From Bacillota bacterium (GTDB lineage Bacteria > Bacillota > Clostridia > Christensenellales > Christensenellaceae): a stretch of 64,000 bases of DNA. The translations under genes were made by a program, and so were the position numbers. The stretch covers positions 3,613 through 67,612 of the forward strand of contig JAEYKI010000010.1 in NCBI GenBank assembly GCA_023408315.1, in the 5' to 3' direction. Position 1 is the stretch's first letter. Every line of letters begins with the position of its first letter. The notes under the pieces are model-generated. The model saw only the letters and a list, made by a program, of their open reading frames with translations, did no database searches and was not told where the DNA came from. Of the stretch, positions 36,457-44,422 are shown piece after piece.

Positions 36457-36537
36457 TGTAAAATGCAATAATAATTTTACGACAAGGCAAAAAAATATAC
36501 GCTGAATCGTAAAAAGCGTTGACATTTTACGTTAAGG
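36457..36537. promoter_or_regulatory. operator dyads of the repressor module
   Basis: Two inverted repeats of the same half-site: TGTAAAA (36457) with TTTTACG (36475) across 11 bases, and CGTAAAA (36508) with TTTTACG (36525) across 10 bases. The right half-sites extend to TTTTACGACAAGG and TTTTACGTTAAGG; a further TTACGCACAAGG lies at 36558. The second dyad overlaps the rightward promoter. Confidence 0.65.
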
Positions 36538-36547
36538 GGTATATAGT
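36519..36547 (+). promoter_or_regulatory. rightward promoter of the phage-like operon
   Basis: TTGACA, 17 bases, TATAGT. The spacer carries the TTTTACGTTAAGG operator half-site, so a bound repressor would block RNA polymerase. Confidence 0.7.
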
Positions 36548-36598
36548 TAAATTAAAATTACGCACAAGGGTAAATAATTATACAGGGAGGGGATTGAT

Positions 36599-36832
36599 TT
36601 GTTGCCAAATCTGATACGCGAGATGAAAAGCAGGAGGATAAGCATAAACGCGTATGCGCTTGCGCTGGGCATTACGGAGGAGGAAGCGCAGGGATATATT
36701 GCAAACGGAGGGGACATGCCCCTGCATCTTTTGAGAAAGACAGGGGAACTGTTTCCCGGATGCTCGCTTTCATATTTGTTTTACGGCGGTTCAGGCCGGG
36801 AAGACCCGGCAGAATTCTTCCAGAAAGTGTAG
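36599..36832 (+). CDS. small Cro-like regulator
   Basis: 77 residues with an HTH-like region (RRISINAYALALGITEEEAQGYIANGG) and a C-terminal LFPGCSLSYLFYGGSG tail reminiscent of Xre proteins. First rightward gene behind the operator region, the position of cro. Start is TTG, six bases after GGGAGGGG. Its 3' end overlaps the convergent gene at 36791. Confidence 0.65.
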   Translation: MLPNLIREMKSRRISINAYALALGITEEEAQGYIANGGDMPLHLLRKTGELFPGCSLSYLFYGGSGREDPAEFFQKV

Positions 36833-37153
36833 GCTTTGCTGCAGGTCCGGATGCGCGATGGACGCGGTTACGCAACCAGAGGAGGGGTTTTTTTTCTCCA
36901 CCGTGAAATATATAAAGGGACCGTTTTGAAAGTTGATGATAAATGAATCGATTCGGTCTTCGGGATTCAGTTTTTTTAGGGCCGAGAGGCTGCCGCCGAT
37001 GGAACGCGTATTCAGCGAGCAGTTTACCTGAACCTCCAGGGAATCGCAGCCAGGGAACACGGTTTTTTCCACCAGGCTGGCGACCTTGATGAGGAAGCCC
37101 GGATTGAACACTGCAGCAGGGCTTACCTTGATTGATTTGGAATTCAAATACAT
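36791..37153 (-). CDS. protein of unknown function in the phage-like region
   Basis: 120 residues, mixed alpha/beta composition (VEVQVNCSLNTRSIGGSLSAL, FIINFQNGPFIYFTVEKK). No motif recognised. ATG at 37153, with GGCGG about ten bases upstream; a TTG three codons earlier is possible. Convergent with and overlapping the end of the Cro-like gene by 42 bases. Confidence 0.55.
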   Translation of the reverse strand: MYLNSKSIKVSPAAVFNPGFLIKVASLVEKTVFPGCDSLEVQVNCSLNTRSIGGSLSALKKLNPEDRIDSFIINFQNGPFIYFTVEKKNPSSGCVTASIAHPDLQQSLHFLEEFCRVFPA

Positions 37154-37237
37154 ACGCAACACCGCCTAAATACAAGTAAACCATTATTTTACAGAAAATG
37201 CAAGTTAAAAATTGTTAAACAAGGGAGATGATCCATT

Positions 37238-37417
37238 TTGTTCACCCCGTTTTTTTGCGCAGGATGTGATGAGCGCTTTGAGGAAGGCCAGTATTACTGG
37301 GAGTTTTACGACGAAGAGGGCGATTCGTTTTATTTGGACGAGTTTTGCCGGGACGCATATTTGCTGGACCAGCGCAGGCAGTTTTCCCGCTGTGGTTGCG
37401 ACGCCGAGGAGGTGTGA
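37238..37417 (+). CDS. 59-residue zinc-ribbon-like phage protein
   Basis: Reads from a TTG start behind AAGGGAGATGATC to a TGA overlapping the next ribosome site. Cysteines occur as CAGC near the N-terminus, FCRDA in the middle and RCGC near the end, a pattern for one zinc ion. The next gene starts two bases after the stop, so the two are translationally linked. Small zinc proteins of this kind are common in early operons of clostridial prophages. Confidence 0.65.
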   Translation: MFTPFFCAGCDERFEEGQYYWEFYDEEGDSFYLDEFCRDAYLLDQRRQFSRCGCDAEEV

Positions 37418-37419
37418 CC

Positions 37420-37686
37420 ATGACGCACGCGAATATTCAAAAAGCAAAGCAGATGATTGCGGATGTGATGTGCATAAGCAGCCGCATGGGCATGTATTTT
37501 GCTACCGTATCTTTTTTTGGCAGGAGCGAAACACTGGTGATAGACATATACAAAAATATTCCCTGCCCGGAAAGCCTGTTTAAAACATACCGCATGGGCC
37601 TGGATGATCCAGACTTTGAAGAAAAGGCCGATATTGTGATGCGCGATTTGGACCTGCTGGCCAGGGACGTTTATTTGGGGGCTTAG
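37420..37686 (+). CDS. protein of unknown function in the phage-like operon
   Basis: 88 residues: NIQKAKQMIADVMCISSRMG, ATVSFFGRSETLVIDIY, then an acidic helical end. No family recognised. ATG five bases after GAGGAGGTG, which itself spans the end of the previous gene. Confidence 0.65.
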   Translation: MTHANIQKAKQMIADVMCISSRMGMYFATVSFFGRSETLVIDIYKNIPCPESLFKTYRMGLDDPDFEEKADIVMRDLDLLARDVYLGA

Positions 37687-37698
37687 TTTGCGGGGCGT

Positions 37699-37770
37699 GT
37701 CTTACCTTTTCTTGGTGAGACCGGGATAACCCAAAGTTTGTAATTTTGGGACGGAGCGAAAAGGTAAGAC
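37699..37770. repeat. long inverted repeat
   Basis: GTCTTACCTTTTC (37699) and GAAAAGGTAAGAC (37758) are perfect 13-base complements; inside them CCCAAA and TTTGGG can extend the stem. It lies in a 350-base gene-free stretch between phage-like genes. Confidence 0.6.
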
Positions 37771-37968
37771 CAATAGAAAACCCCAATGCCTATTATATTT
37801 GCTGGCGGGGCTGTTTATGACCCGAAAATCGGCCTGGGCAACAAAATGGGCACACAGGAACAAAAAGGCCTTTAGCCGGCGAAAGTGCTTCTGCGGGCAC
37901 AGGTTTGCCAAGCCAAAGGGGTTGATGCCGGCTGACAGGATTAAAATAATAAGGTTTTCTTTTTGGCA

Positions 37969-38003
37969 AACCTTTTTCTTTTCCTTGAAAAAGAAAAAGG
38001 TTG
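37969..38003 (+). repeat. U/A-rich hairpin upstream of a ribosome binding site
   Basis: AACCTTTTTCTTTT and the A-rich complement ending AAAGGTT form a long stem, followed by a purine-rich stretch with AAAGGAGGAAG. Same plan as at 411 and 49270. Confidence 0.55.
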
Positions 38004-38037
38004 GAACAAGGGAGAAATCCGCAAAGGAGGAAGCACA

Positions 38038-38847
38038 TTGCCAAACAGAATTATTAAAGAAAGCATATGCACAAGTGAAAACCTGGACAGGCTGGCGGCG
38101 GAGGAAGAGCGCTTTTTCTTTAGGCTGATGGTTTGCTGTGACGATTATGGCGTGATGGACGCGCGCCCGGCCATTCTGCGTGCCAAGTGCTTCCCGTTAA
38201 AAGAAAGCATTGACAGGGAGCAGGTGGAGCAGTGGCTCTGCAAGCTGGCGGCGGAAGGGCTGGTTTTTTTGTACCAGGCGGAGGGCAAACCGTTCCTCCG
38301 GCTTGTTACCTGGGACGAGCACCAGCGCATCCGCAGCAAGCGGCACAAATACCCCATGCCGGAAACCTGCGGCGGGGAGGCGGACGATTGCAGCGAATTG
38401 CAGCAACCTGCGGCAGATTGCGGCAACTTGCAGCAACTCGCGGCGGATTGCGGCGGATTGCCGCCTGAATCCGAATCCAATCCCGATATACAATCTAAAT
38501 CCAATCCGAAGGTGGAATCCAAATCCAAATCCAAGGGCGCGGGCGGGAGGATTGCATACGGGGAGAACGTTTTTTTATCGCTGGAAGAATACGCAGCCGT
38601 ATCCGCAAAGATTGGCGAAGCGGGTGCCAGGCGCGCGATAGAGATGCTGGACAATTACAAGGGCGCAAGCGGCAAAACATACGCGAGCGATTACCGCGCC
38701 ATTTTAAGCTGGGTTTTGCGCCGGGTGGAAGAAGAACGCGCCAAGGGCAGCCAGGGCTACTGCCAGCGGGCTTATGACGCGGCGCACTTTGAGCGGGACA
38801 GGGAGGACAGCGACAAAATACTGGAGGGGTATTATGAATCCGGATAG
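38038..38847 (+). CDS. phage replisome-organizer-like protein
   Basis: 269 residues. The N-terminus (MPNRIIKESICTSENLDRL ... FFFRLMVCCDDYGVMDARPAILRAKCFPL) matches the winged-helix replisome-organizer domain of clostridial prophages, which loads helicase at the phage origin. A middle segment consists of short repeats of the type ADCGNLQQLA, then a Ser/Lys/Pro linker and a C-terminal helical domain with SDYRAILSWVLRRVEEE, similar to DnaD-like ends. The start is TTG seven bases after AAAGGAGG. Confidence 0.78.
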   Translation: MPNRIIKESICTSENLDRLAAEEERFFFRLMVCCDDYGVMDARPAILRAKCFPLKESIDREQVEQWLCKLAAEGLVFLYQAEGKPFLRLVTWDEHQRIRSKRHKYPMPETCGGEADDCSELQQPAADCGNLQQLAADCGGLPPESESNPDIQSKSNPKVESKSKSKGAGGRIAYGENVFLSLEEYAAVSAKIGEAGARRAIEMLDNYKGASGKTYASDYRAILSWVLRRVEEERAKGSQGYCQRAYDAAHFERDREDSDKILEGYYESG

Positions 38848-38998
38848 GGCTGCGGCGGGCAAAAGACAACAACGCCCGCTGGGTTGCGGGCGCTGCTTGC
38901 CGGAAAAATGTTGTTTAAGTAGAGATGATGCGGAGTACAGCTTGGAAAAGGTCCCGGGATGCTTTTCTGCTACTGCGTTGCAGGTTTTGACAGCATAG
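38834..38998 (+). CDS. 54-residue cysteine-containing protein
   Basis: ATG lies six bases after GGAGGGG and overlaps the end of the preceding gene by 14 bases (ATGAATCCGGATAG), so translation is probably coupled. The product has a CGRC ... KCC cluster that could bind zinc. No family recognised. Confidence 0.5.
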   Translation: MNPDRAAAGKRQQRPLGCGRCLPEKCCLSRDDAEYSLEKVPGCFSATALQVLTA

Positions 38999-39095
38999 TT
39001 GAATCATATGTTTATGCCATCTGGTATAGGCTATGCGGTGGGGACCCGGTTTGTGACACAAAACGCGAACGGTTTTGTTGAAAGGGGAGACAGGC

Positions 39096-39362
39096 ATGTT
39101 TAAGAAGATGAAGGGCGTTAACATCCCTTATGTGCAACAGGGGCTGATATACTTTTGCTGCCGGAATTATTTAAACGAGCCCGCCGAGATGCAGCGCAAG
39201 ATTGTGCGCCTTTGCATGCAGACGGGCGGGCTGAACTGGGCTGCGCTGAAAGAAGTGGTGACCACGGGCAAGAGCCTGCGGCTGATTGCGCAGGAACACA
39301 GCGTTTCCGAATCGTGCCTGTACAGGCTGCGGAAACGGTTTTATGAGGGGTGGGCGGGGTGA
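39096..39362 (+). CDS. phage-associated HTH protein
   Basis: 88 residues. NIPYVQQGLIYFCCRNYLNEPAEMQRKI is a sequence I recognise from clostridial prophages, and the end (SLRLIAQEHSVSESCLYRLRKRFYEGW) is an HTH resembling sigma-70 region 4 or transposase-type HTHs. Such proteins often act as late activators just before terminase genes. ATG after AAAGGGGAGA. Confidence 0.65.
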   Translation: MFKKMKGVNIPYVQQGLIYFCCRNYLNEPAEMQRKIVRLCMQTGGLNWAALKEVVTTGKSLRLIAQEHSVSESCLYRLRKRFYEGWAG

Positions 39363-39560
39363 AATGATGAAAGAGTAAAGAATATAAAAACAATGTGTTA
39401 ATTATTAAGTAAATATTTTAAAATACTCTAATAAAATGGCTTATTTGATAAAAATAATATAACTTAATTGATGTTGGTTTATAAAAAACTATTGTTTTTA
39501 TAAATGAAATAATTTAGAATGGATTTAAATATTAAATTTATTGAAATAAGGGAATATTTT

Positions 39561-40805
39561 ATGAAATATAAGACGCTCTCCTCTTTATATTATCAGAATA
39601 AAGAAGAGTATTTGCAGGAATATGAGAAGAAATTTGGTGGCACCGACACTTTTTTATTTCCACTGTATATTCATGATTATCAAAGTTTTATTGTTCCAAG
39701 CTGGGAAATTGTTGGGTTAGTAGAGGAAATCGGCCGATATAATACAAAAGCAGTTCAGATATTTACTAAAATGCCGAATGTTGCAAGAAAATACTATCTT
39801 AGAAAATGCCTCATAGATGAAATACAAATGACAAACGATATTGAAGGAGTTCATAGTACAAGACAAGAAATACATATTGCTTTAAAACCTAGTACTGATG
39901 ATAAAATAGCCCGATTTCATGGAATGGCCAAAAAATATGAAAAGCTGTTAAGTGGCGATATGCTGGCATTACCATTAAAGACAAGCAAAGATATTCGTAA
40001 TTTATATGATGAAATCGTAAATCCCGAAATTGCTTTAGAAAGTAAACTGGATGGCGAATTGTTTAGAAACAATACAGTATATGTTCTTTCGCCTACGCAA
40101 CAAACAAAGCATGAAGGAGTGAATCCAGAAAAAAAAATAATTGAAATGATGGATAACGCGTTAAATATATTGAATATTGAAGATATACCGGTATTGGTTA
40201 AAATTGCAATTTTTCATTATTTTTTTGGGTACATACATCCGTTTTATGATGGCAATGGAAGAATAAGCCGTTTTATCAGCAGCTATCTTTTAAATAAAAA
40301 CAGCTATGATTTACTTGCGTTGGAACTCTCACATACAATAAAAGATAATAAGAAGAAATACTATAAAGCATTCCAAGTATGCAACGAGAAAAAAAATAGA
40401 GGAGATATAACGCCTTTTGTCATCATATTTCTTGAATTTATTAGAGACGCCGCTAAAAGGATGTATGAAAATCTTTCGGAAGGTTATCATAAGCTTTTAA
40501 AATATCAGGCAATAATAAAAAACAATTTATTTAAAAATGACGGTAAAAAAATAAATGATAAGAAAAAAAATCTACTGTCTCTTTTTGTGCAAAATTCACT
40601 TTTTGCTTTAGAGCCTTTTTTGGTTCAGGAAATAGTTGATCTTATGAAAATAAGCAGGCAGAGTGCAGATGCGTTAATTAACGTATTAACTGATTCAGGT
40701 TATCCGATAATAAAAACAAAAGATGGAAAATGGAATCGGTTTTTATTTGATTTGGATCAATTTGACGACATTATTGATCAAATTGATGATACTAAGAAAA
40801 CTTAA
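39561..40805 (+). CDS. Fic-domain AMPylase-like protein
   Basis: 414 residues. The catalytic loop HPFYDGNGR (about 226-234) is a complete Fic motif, and TNDIEG near residue 90 matches the inhibitory helix motif (S/T)xxxE(G/N), so this is a self-inhibited class II Fic enzyme. A winged-helix-like C-terminus (LVQEIVDLMKISRQSADALINVL) is typical of bacterial Fic regulators. It would transfer AMP to protein hydroxyls. Very AT-rich against its neighbours, indicating recent import. ATG at 39561 after AAGGGA. Confidence 0.9.
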   Translation: MKYKTLSSLYYQNKEEYLQEYEKKFGGTDTFLFPLYIHDYQSFIVPSWEIVGLVEEIGRYNTKAVQIFTKMPNVARKYYLRKCLIDEIQMTNDIEGVHSTRQEIHIALKPSTDDKIARFHGMAKKYEKLLSGDMLALPLKTSKDIRNLYDEIVNPEIALESKLDGELFRNNTVYVLSPTQQTKHEGVNPEKKIIEMMDNALNILNIEDIPVLVKIAIFHYFFGYIHPFYDGNGRISRFISSYLLNKNSYDLLALELSHTIKDNKKKYYKAFQVCNEKKNRGDITPFVIIFLEFIRDAAKRMYENLSEGYHKLLKYQAIIKNNLFKNDGKKINDKKKNLLSLFVQNSLFALEPFLVQEIVDLMKISRQSADALINVLTDSGYPIIKTKDGKWNRFLFDLDQFDDIIDQIDDTKKT

Positions 40806-40908
40806 ATATTTGAAACAGTTTTTATGGAGAATAAGCCTCTTTATACGCCTATTGTTTGAAAAGCCCGCGCGGGGGCATACTAAACAAAAAACGGGGAGGT
40901 GTTTGCGC

Positions 40909-41118
40909 GTGCAGCATATGGGAACTGTAAAGTGGTACGACGTGGAAAAAGGCTACGGCATTATTGTGGACCAGAGCGGCGAGGACGTGTTTTTGCATCA
41001 CACGCGGCTTGGCGGGGATGAACAGGACGATGGCCTGCGGGCCGGGCAGCAGGTGAGTTTTGACATGGTGCTGTTTCAGGATGTGATACCGTCCGCAAAA
41101 AATGTGCAGTTGCTTTAA
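40909..41118 (+). CDS. cold-shock domain protein
   Basis: 69 residues with the CSD nucleic-acid binding motifs in altered form: GTVKWYDVEKGYGII (RNP1-like) and DVFLHHTRL (RNP2). It should bind single-stranded RNA or DNA. GTG start, seven bases after GGGGAGGTG. It directly precedes the terminase region. Confidence 0.83.
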   Translation: MQHMGTVKWYDVEKGYGIIVDQSGEDVFLHHTRLGGDEQDDGLRAGQQVSFDMVLFQDVIPSAKNVQLL

Positions 41119-41208
41119 GTAATTAAAATCGCTTGTGTGCGGTTTTTTTTGAATCTGCGGGTTTGCATTTTGCGCCGCGGCATGGGCGCAAAAGAGCTTT
41201 GTTTTGGT

Positions 41209-41236
41209 ATTCCCCCTTGGGCGGGGAATTTTTTTT
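41209..41236 (+). terminator. intrinsic terminator of the cold-shock gene
   Basis: ATTCCCC and GGGGAAT around a seven-base loop, ending in T8. Confidence 0.85.
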
Positions 41237-41250
41237 GCGTTTGCAAAAAG

Positions 41251-41292
41251 TTGGTGATAACTGCATAGCAAGTTGTGATAGAGTACTATTGG
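41251..41292 (+). promoter_or_regulatory. shared promoter-like element, copy A (short)
   Basis: TTGGTGATAACTG, four bases, GCAA, then TGTGATAGAGTA as a -10-like end. The downstream half matches the full copies at 45121, 48616 and 60415; the upstream ATTACCCC part is missing. It lies about 85 bases before the small terminase gene. Confidence 0.65.
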
Positions 41293-41374
41293 AGGGTGTT
41301 GCGCAGGGTTGCCGGGAGGCTGCGCGCATCACGGCAAAACATACCGGAAAAGGGTTGAAGGGGGAAATGCCCAG

Positions 41375-41902
41375 ATGAGCAAACTGAGCGACAGGCAGCG
41401 GATATTTGCGCGGGAGTACATGGTGGACCTGAACGCGATGCAGGCGGCTGTGCGCGCGGGGTACTCCGCAAGATCCGCAAACAACAACACGTGGCGGCTG
41501 ATGAAAAATCCCACGGTGGCGGAGGAGATTGAAAGGCTGATGGCGGAGAAGGTGAAGAAGATTGAGATGACGGAGGAGGAAATACTCCAGGAGCTTACGG
41601 CGATTGCGCGGGCAAACGCGGCGGACTTTGCGGAAGTGGAGGCGCGGGAGGCAACGGACAAGGCGGGGAATCCGCACGTTGTGCTGGAGATGGATTTAAA
41701 GCCCACGCGGGAACTGCCGCCGGATAAACGCCGGGCGCTGGCGGGCATTAAGCAGGGCACTCATGGGGTGGAGCTGAAACTGTACGACAAGATGCGCGCG
41801 CTGGAGCTGCTGATGCGCTTCCGTGGCATGATGAAGGACAAGGCCGGGGAAGGCGGCGGCATGGCGGAATACCCGGAGGACGTGCAGGGGGAAGAATACT
41901 GA
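41375..41902 (+). CDS. terS: phage terminase small subunit
   Basis: 175 residues of the Terminase_2 type: the N-terminal HTH reads KLSDRQRIFAREYMVDLNAMQAAVRAGYS, followed by EEIERLMAEKVKKIEMTEEEILQELTAIA. The small subunit recognises the packaging site and loads the large subunit. ATG about ten bases after AAGGGGG. The matching large subunit lies 7.4 kb away instead of next to it. Confidence 0.9.
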   Translation: MSKLSDRQRIFAREYMVDLNAMQAAVRAGYSARSANNNTWRLMKNPTVAEEIERLMAEKVKKIEMTEEEILQELTAIARANAADFAEVEAREATDKAGNPHVVLEMDLKPTRELPPDKRRALAGIKQGTHGVELKLYDKMRALELLMRFRGMMKDKAGEGGGMAEYPEDVQGEEY

Positions 41903-41944
41903 AACCGGGCGCATAAAATTGCCGATTATCTGCAAAGTACAGGA

Positions 41945-41973
41945 TTGACAAAACGTACGTTTTGGATTAGCAT
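41945..41973 (+). promoter_or_regulatory. promoter with internal palindrome, ahead of the Phd-like gene
   Basis: TTGACA, 17 bases, TAGCAT. AAAACGTACGTTTT, a perfect 14-base palindrome (41950-41963), overlaps the -35 end and spacer, a likely operator for autoregulation. Confidence 0.65.
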
Positions 41974-41990
41974 ACATTTGGAGGGATATT

Positions 41991-42404
41991 ATGGAAGTTA
42001 TCAGCGCTACCGACGTACGGAAAGAATGGAGCTACACGCTGGACAGCGTGGTTCGCGAGAAGCCGCTTTTTATTAAGCGGACGCGCGACGTGGTGATGCT
42101 GACCAGCCTGGAAGTGATTGAAAATTTGCTGGAGGCATACAGCTTCCACGCGGAGAAGACGCTGGAAGGAGACGGAAGCGTAACCCTGCGCCTGAAGGAA
42201 CTGGAACTGGAGCAAAACGCGCCGGACGAGGATGAGGCCGCAAGCCGGCTGGCTGAAAAGATGCTGGGGTACGCGGAAGAGTTTTACGACGGCTTTGTTG
42301 GCTGGGGCGCGCACGCGCAGGACAAAGACCGCCTGCGCTTTGTGCTTAAGATACTTGTCTCCATGTTTACCAACGACTTGAAAATAATTGTGAACGAAAG
42401 ATAA
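41991..42404 (+). CDS. Phd/YefM-like antitoxin, no toxin adjacent
   Basis: 137 residues. The first 50 (MEVISATDVRKEWSYTLDSVV ... TRDVVMLTSLEVIENLL) match Phd/YefM antitoxins, whose N-terminus binds DNA. The remaining part is longer than usual and acidic. No RelE, Doc or other small toxin gene follows; a terminator comes at once. The Fic protein at 39561 is in the Doc superfamily but is separated by two genes. ATG after GGAGGG. Confidence 0.75.
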   Translation: MEVISATDVRKEWSYTLDSVVREKPLFIKRTRDVVMLTSLEVIENLLEAYSFHAEKTLEGDGSVTLRLKELELEQNAPDEDEAASRLAEKMLGYAEEFYDGFVGWGAHAQDKDRLRFVLKILVSMFTNDLKIIVNER

Positions 42405-42425
42405 AACCGCCCGGAGGCGGTTTTT
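42403..42425. terminator. bidirectional terminator
   Basis: AAAACCGCC and GGCGGTTTT around CGGA, serving the Phd-like gene and the convergent repeat protein. Confidence 0.88.
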
Positions 42426-42457
42426 CTTTATGATCCGCATAGCCATTTGCGGGCCAG

Positions 42458-44098
42458 TTAATCGCGGTACAGGGTGACCGTGCGGAATTCCCGGTTGGAA
42501 TACACGCGCACCATGCCCGAAGATACATAGGTGAATTCCAGTATGGTATTGCCGAAACCGGATACAAGGGCCCCATCCGTCAGGGAATAATAGTACGAAA
42601 AGTCCGACTCAAAGCTGAAGTCTATTTCCGTGGAACTCAGGTAGAAATAATCCGCGCCGGAGGACCAGTAACCATCCAGATAATATTGGATAAACGCGCT
42701 GCTTACAATTAATTCGGCGGCGTTTTCAAAACCGCTGAATGCCTCCAGTGTGTATAAAGATGACCTGGAAGGGCTGTTTTGCGCGCTGATCAACTTGAGA
42801 TAGTCTGCCGACCGGCTGTAATCCTGTACCTTCTCGAAGTACTGCTGCGCACGGCCCAAATCGCCGGACCTGTACAGGTCTACGCCCCGGCTGTAGATGG
42901 AATCCTGCAGATTTGCAAGGAGGTCTTTGGCATCCGCGTAGCCGCCGATGTCCTGCAGGATGCCGTATGCGTCCAGGAAATCTCCGCTGCTGATGAGCGC
43001 CTTTGCGTGCCGGTAGCTGCATTCTGTGACCATTTTTTTGGAATCCTTATAATCGCCCAGGTTTTTGAACGCTTCCTGCGCGCCGCCAAAATCGCCCGCG
43101 TCCAGGTCTGCCAGCGCCTTTTGATAGGTGGATTCCGTTACCATGGCTTTGGAATCTTTAAAATCGCCCAGGGAGGAGAAGAGCTGGATGGCAGTGGCAA
43201 AATCGCCTTTTTTAAGGCAGTCCTGCGCGCGGGCATAGTTTGCCTCCAGGGCCATGTTTTGTGAATCCTTGTATGCGCCCAGGGTTTGGAAGGTGGCGGC
43301 CGCGGCCTCGTAATTGCCGTTTTTCAGGTCTGCCTGCGCTTGCCGGTAATCTGCTTCCGTTACCATCAGTTGCGAGTCTTTATATGCGCCCAGGGCTGCG
43401 AAGGATTTTTTGGCCGTTTTGTATTCGCCAGCCGCAAGCTGGCTTTGCGCCTTTTGGTAATCCGTTTCCGTTACCATTGTTTGCGCGTCCTTATAGCTCC
43501 CAAGGGTTTGGAAGCCTGCTTTCGCCTCGCTAAAATTGCCCGCGGCAAGCAGTGATTTTGCGGCCAGGTAGTCCGACTCCATCACCATGGCCTGCGCGTC
43601 GCTGTAATCGCCCAGCGCGGAGAATACGCTTTTGGCCTCGACGAATTTGCCCTGGCCCAGGTATGCCTGCGCGCGCTTGTAATCCACTTCCCTGGTCATG
43701 CTTTTTGCGTTGCGGTATTCGCCCAGGGAGAAAAACGCCTGCTTTGCTTCGGCAAATTGCCCGCCCAGCATTTTCGCCCCGGCTTCATCGTATTGAAGGA
43801 GCTGGGAGGCGTCCTTATAGAAGAAAGGCAGTTTTGTGGAAAATTCCGCGGCTTGCGTGTAATCGCCGCTTTCCGTATGGCGCACCGCTTCGCTGTAAGT
43901 CAGTTCCACCCAGAGGAAAAAGCCGCCCGCGGCCACGGCAACCGCGCACGCCGCGTACAGCGCGATCCATTTGCGCGTAAAATACTTTTTGTTTGGGCGC
44001 AGGGTAAGCTCGCCTTTGCGGATGGCTGCCCATAAACGCGAAAAGGCGCGGGGCACAGCTTTGAGCCGGAACAGGACCATACTGAAAAACGCTTTCAT
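42458..44098 (-). CDS. membrane protein with about nine TPR-like repeats
   Basis: 546 residues: cytosolic basic N-terminus, one transmembrane helix (about 46-64), then nine or so tandem units of about 34 residues with the motif LGDYKDSKKMVTE-x-x-Y-x-x-A, and a C-terminal domain starting GFENAAELIVSS and YYLDGYW. It is a paralog of the extracellular halves of the proteins at 5209 and 7797 but has no pseudokinase. It sits between terminase genes, which suggests insertion or rearrangement. ATG after AGGTGAT. Confidence 0.82.
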   Translation of the reverse strand: MKAFFSMVLFRLKAVPRAFSRLWAAIRKGELTLRPNKKYFTRKWIALYAACAVAVAAGGFFLWVELTYSEAVRHTESGDYTQAAEFSTKLPFFYKDASQLLQYDEAGAKMLGGQFAEAKQAFFSLGEYRNAKSMTREVDYKRAQAYLGQGKFVEAKSVFSALGDYSDAQAMVMESDYLAAKSLLAAGNFSEAKAGFQTLGSYKDAQTMVTETDYQKAQSQLAAGEYKTAKKSFAALGAYKDSQLMVTEADYRQAQADLKNGNYEAAAATFQTLGAYKDSQNMALEANYARAQDCLKKGDFATAIQLFSSLGDFKDSKAMVTESTYQKALADLDAGDFGGAQEAFKNLGDYKDSKKMVTECSYRHAKALISSGDFLDAYGILQDIGGYADAKDLLANLQDSIYSRGVDLYRSGDLGRAQQYFEKVQDYSRSADYLKLISAQNSPSRSSLYTLEAFSGFENAAELIVSSAFIQYYLDGYWSSGADYFYLSSTEIDFSFESDFSYYYSLTDGALVSGFGNTILEFTYVSSGMVRVYSNREFRTVTLYRD

Positions 44099-44386
44099 AA
44101 ATCACCTGTGTTTAATTTTATTAAAAGGATACAGAAATTGCCTGTGATTATATGGTACTGCAAAAAATGGCATTTTACAACAGCTTTCGGCAATTATGGG
44201 ACACGCTGCCGCGCGGAGTATTTATTTTTTTACATTTTTTTATAACAAAAAAATCCAACCTTTTCCAGCCTGCTATGAAAAGACGGTTAAATATCATACC
44301 TTTAGAATAAATTAATCCATTTACTTTATGCGCGCAGAATTTAAAATAAAGGGGATGATTGTTTTCATTTCAATCTTCCTTCCTTT

Positions 44387-44422
44387 AAAGAAAAAGAGCG
44401 GTGATCCAGCCTTTTTCTTTTT
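44387..44422 (-). terminator. terminator-like inverted repeat
   Basis: AAAGAAAAAG and CTTTTTCTTT around a GC-rich loop, directly after the leftward gene at 44423. Its arms match the A/T-rich stems of the hairpin modules at 411 and 37969. Confidence 0.6.
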
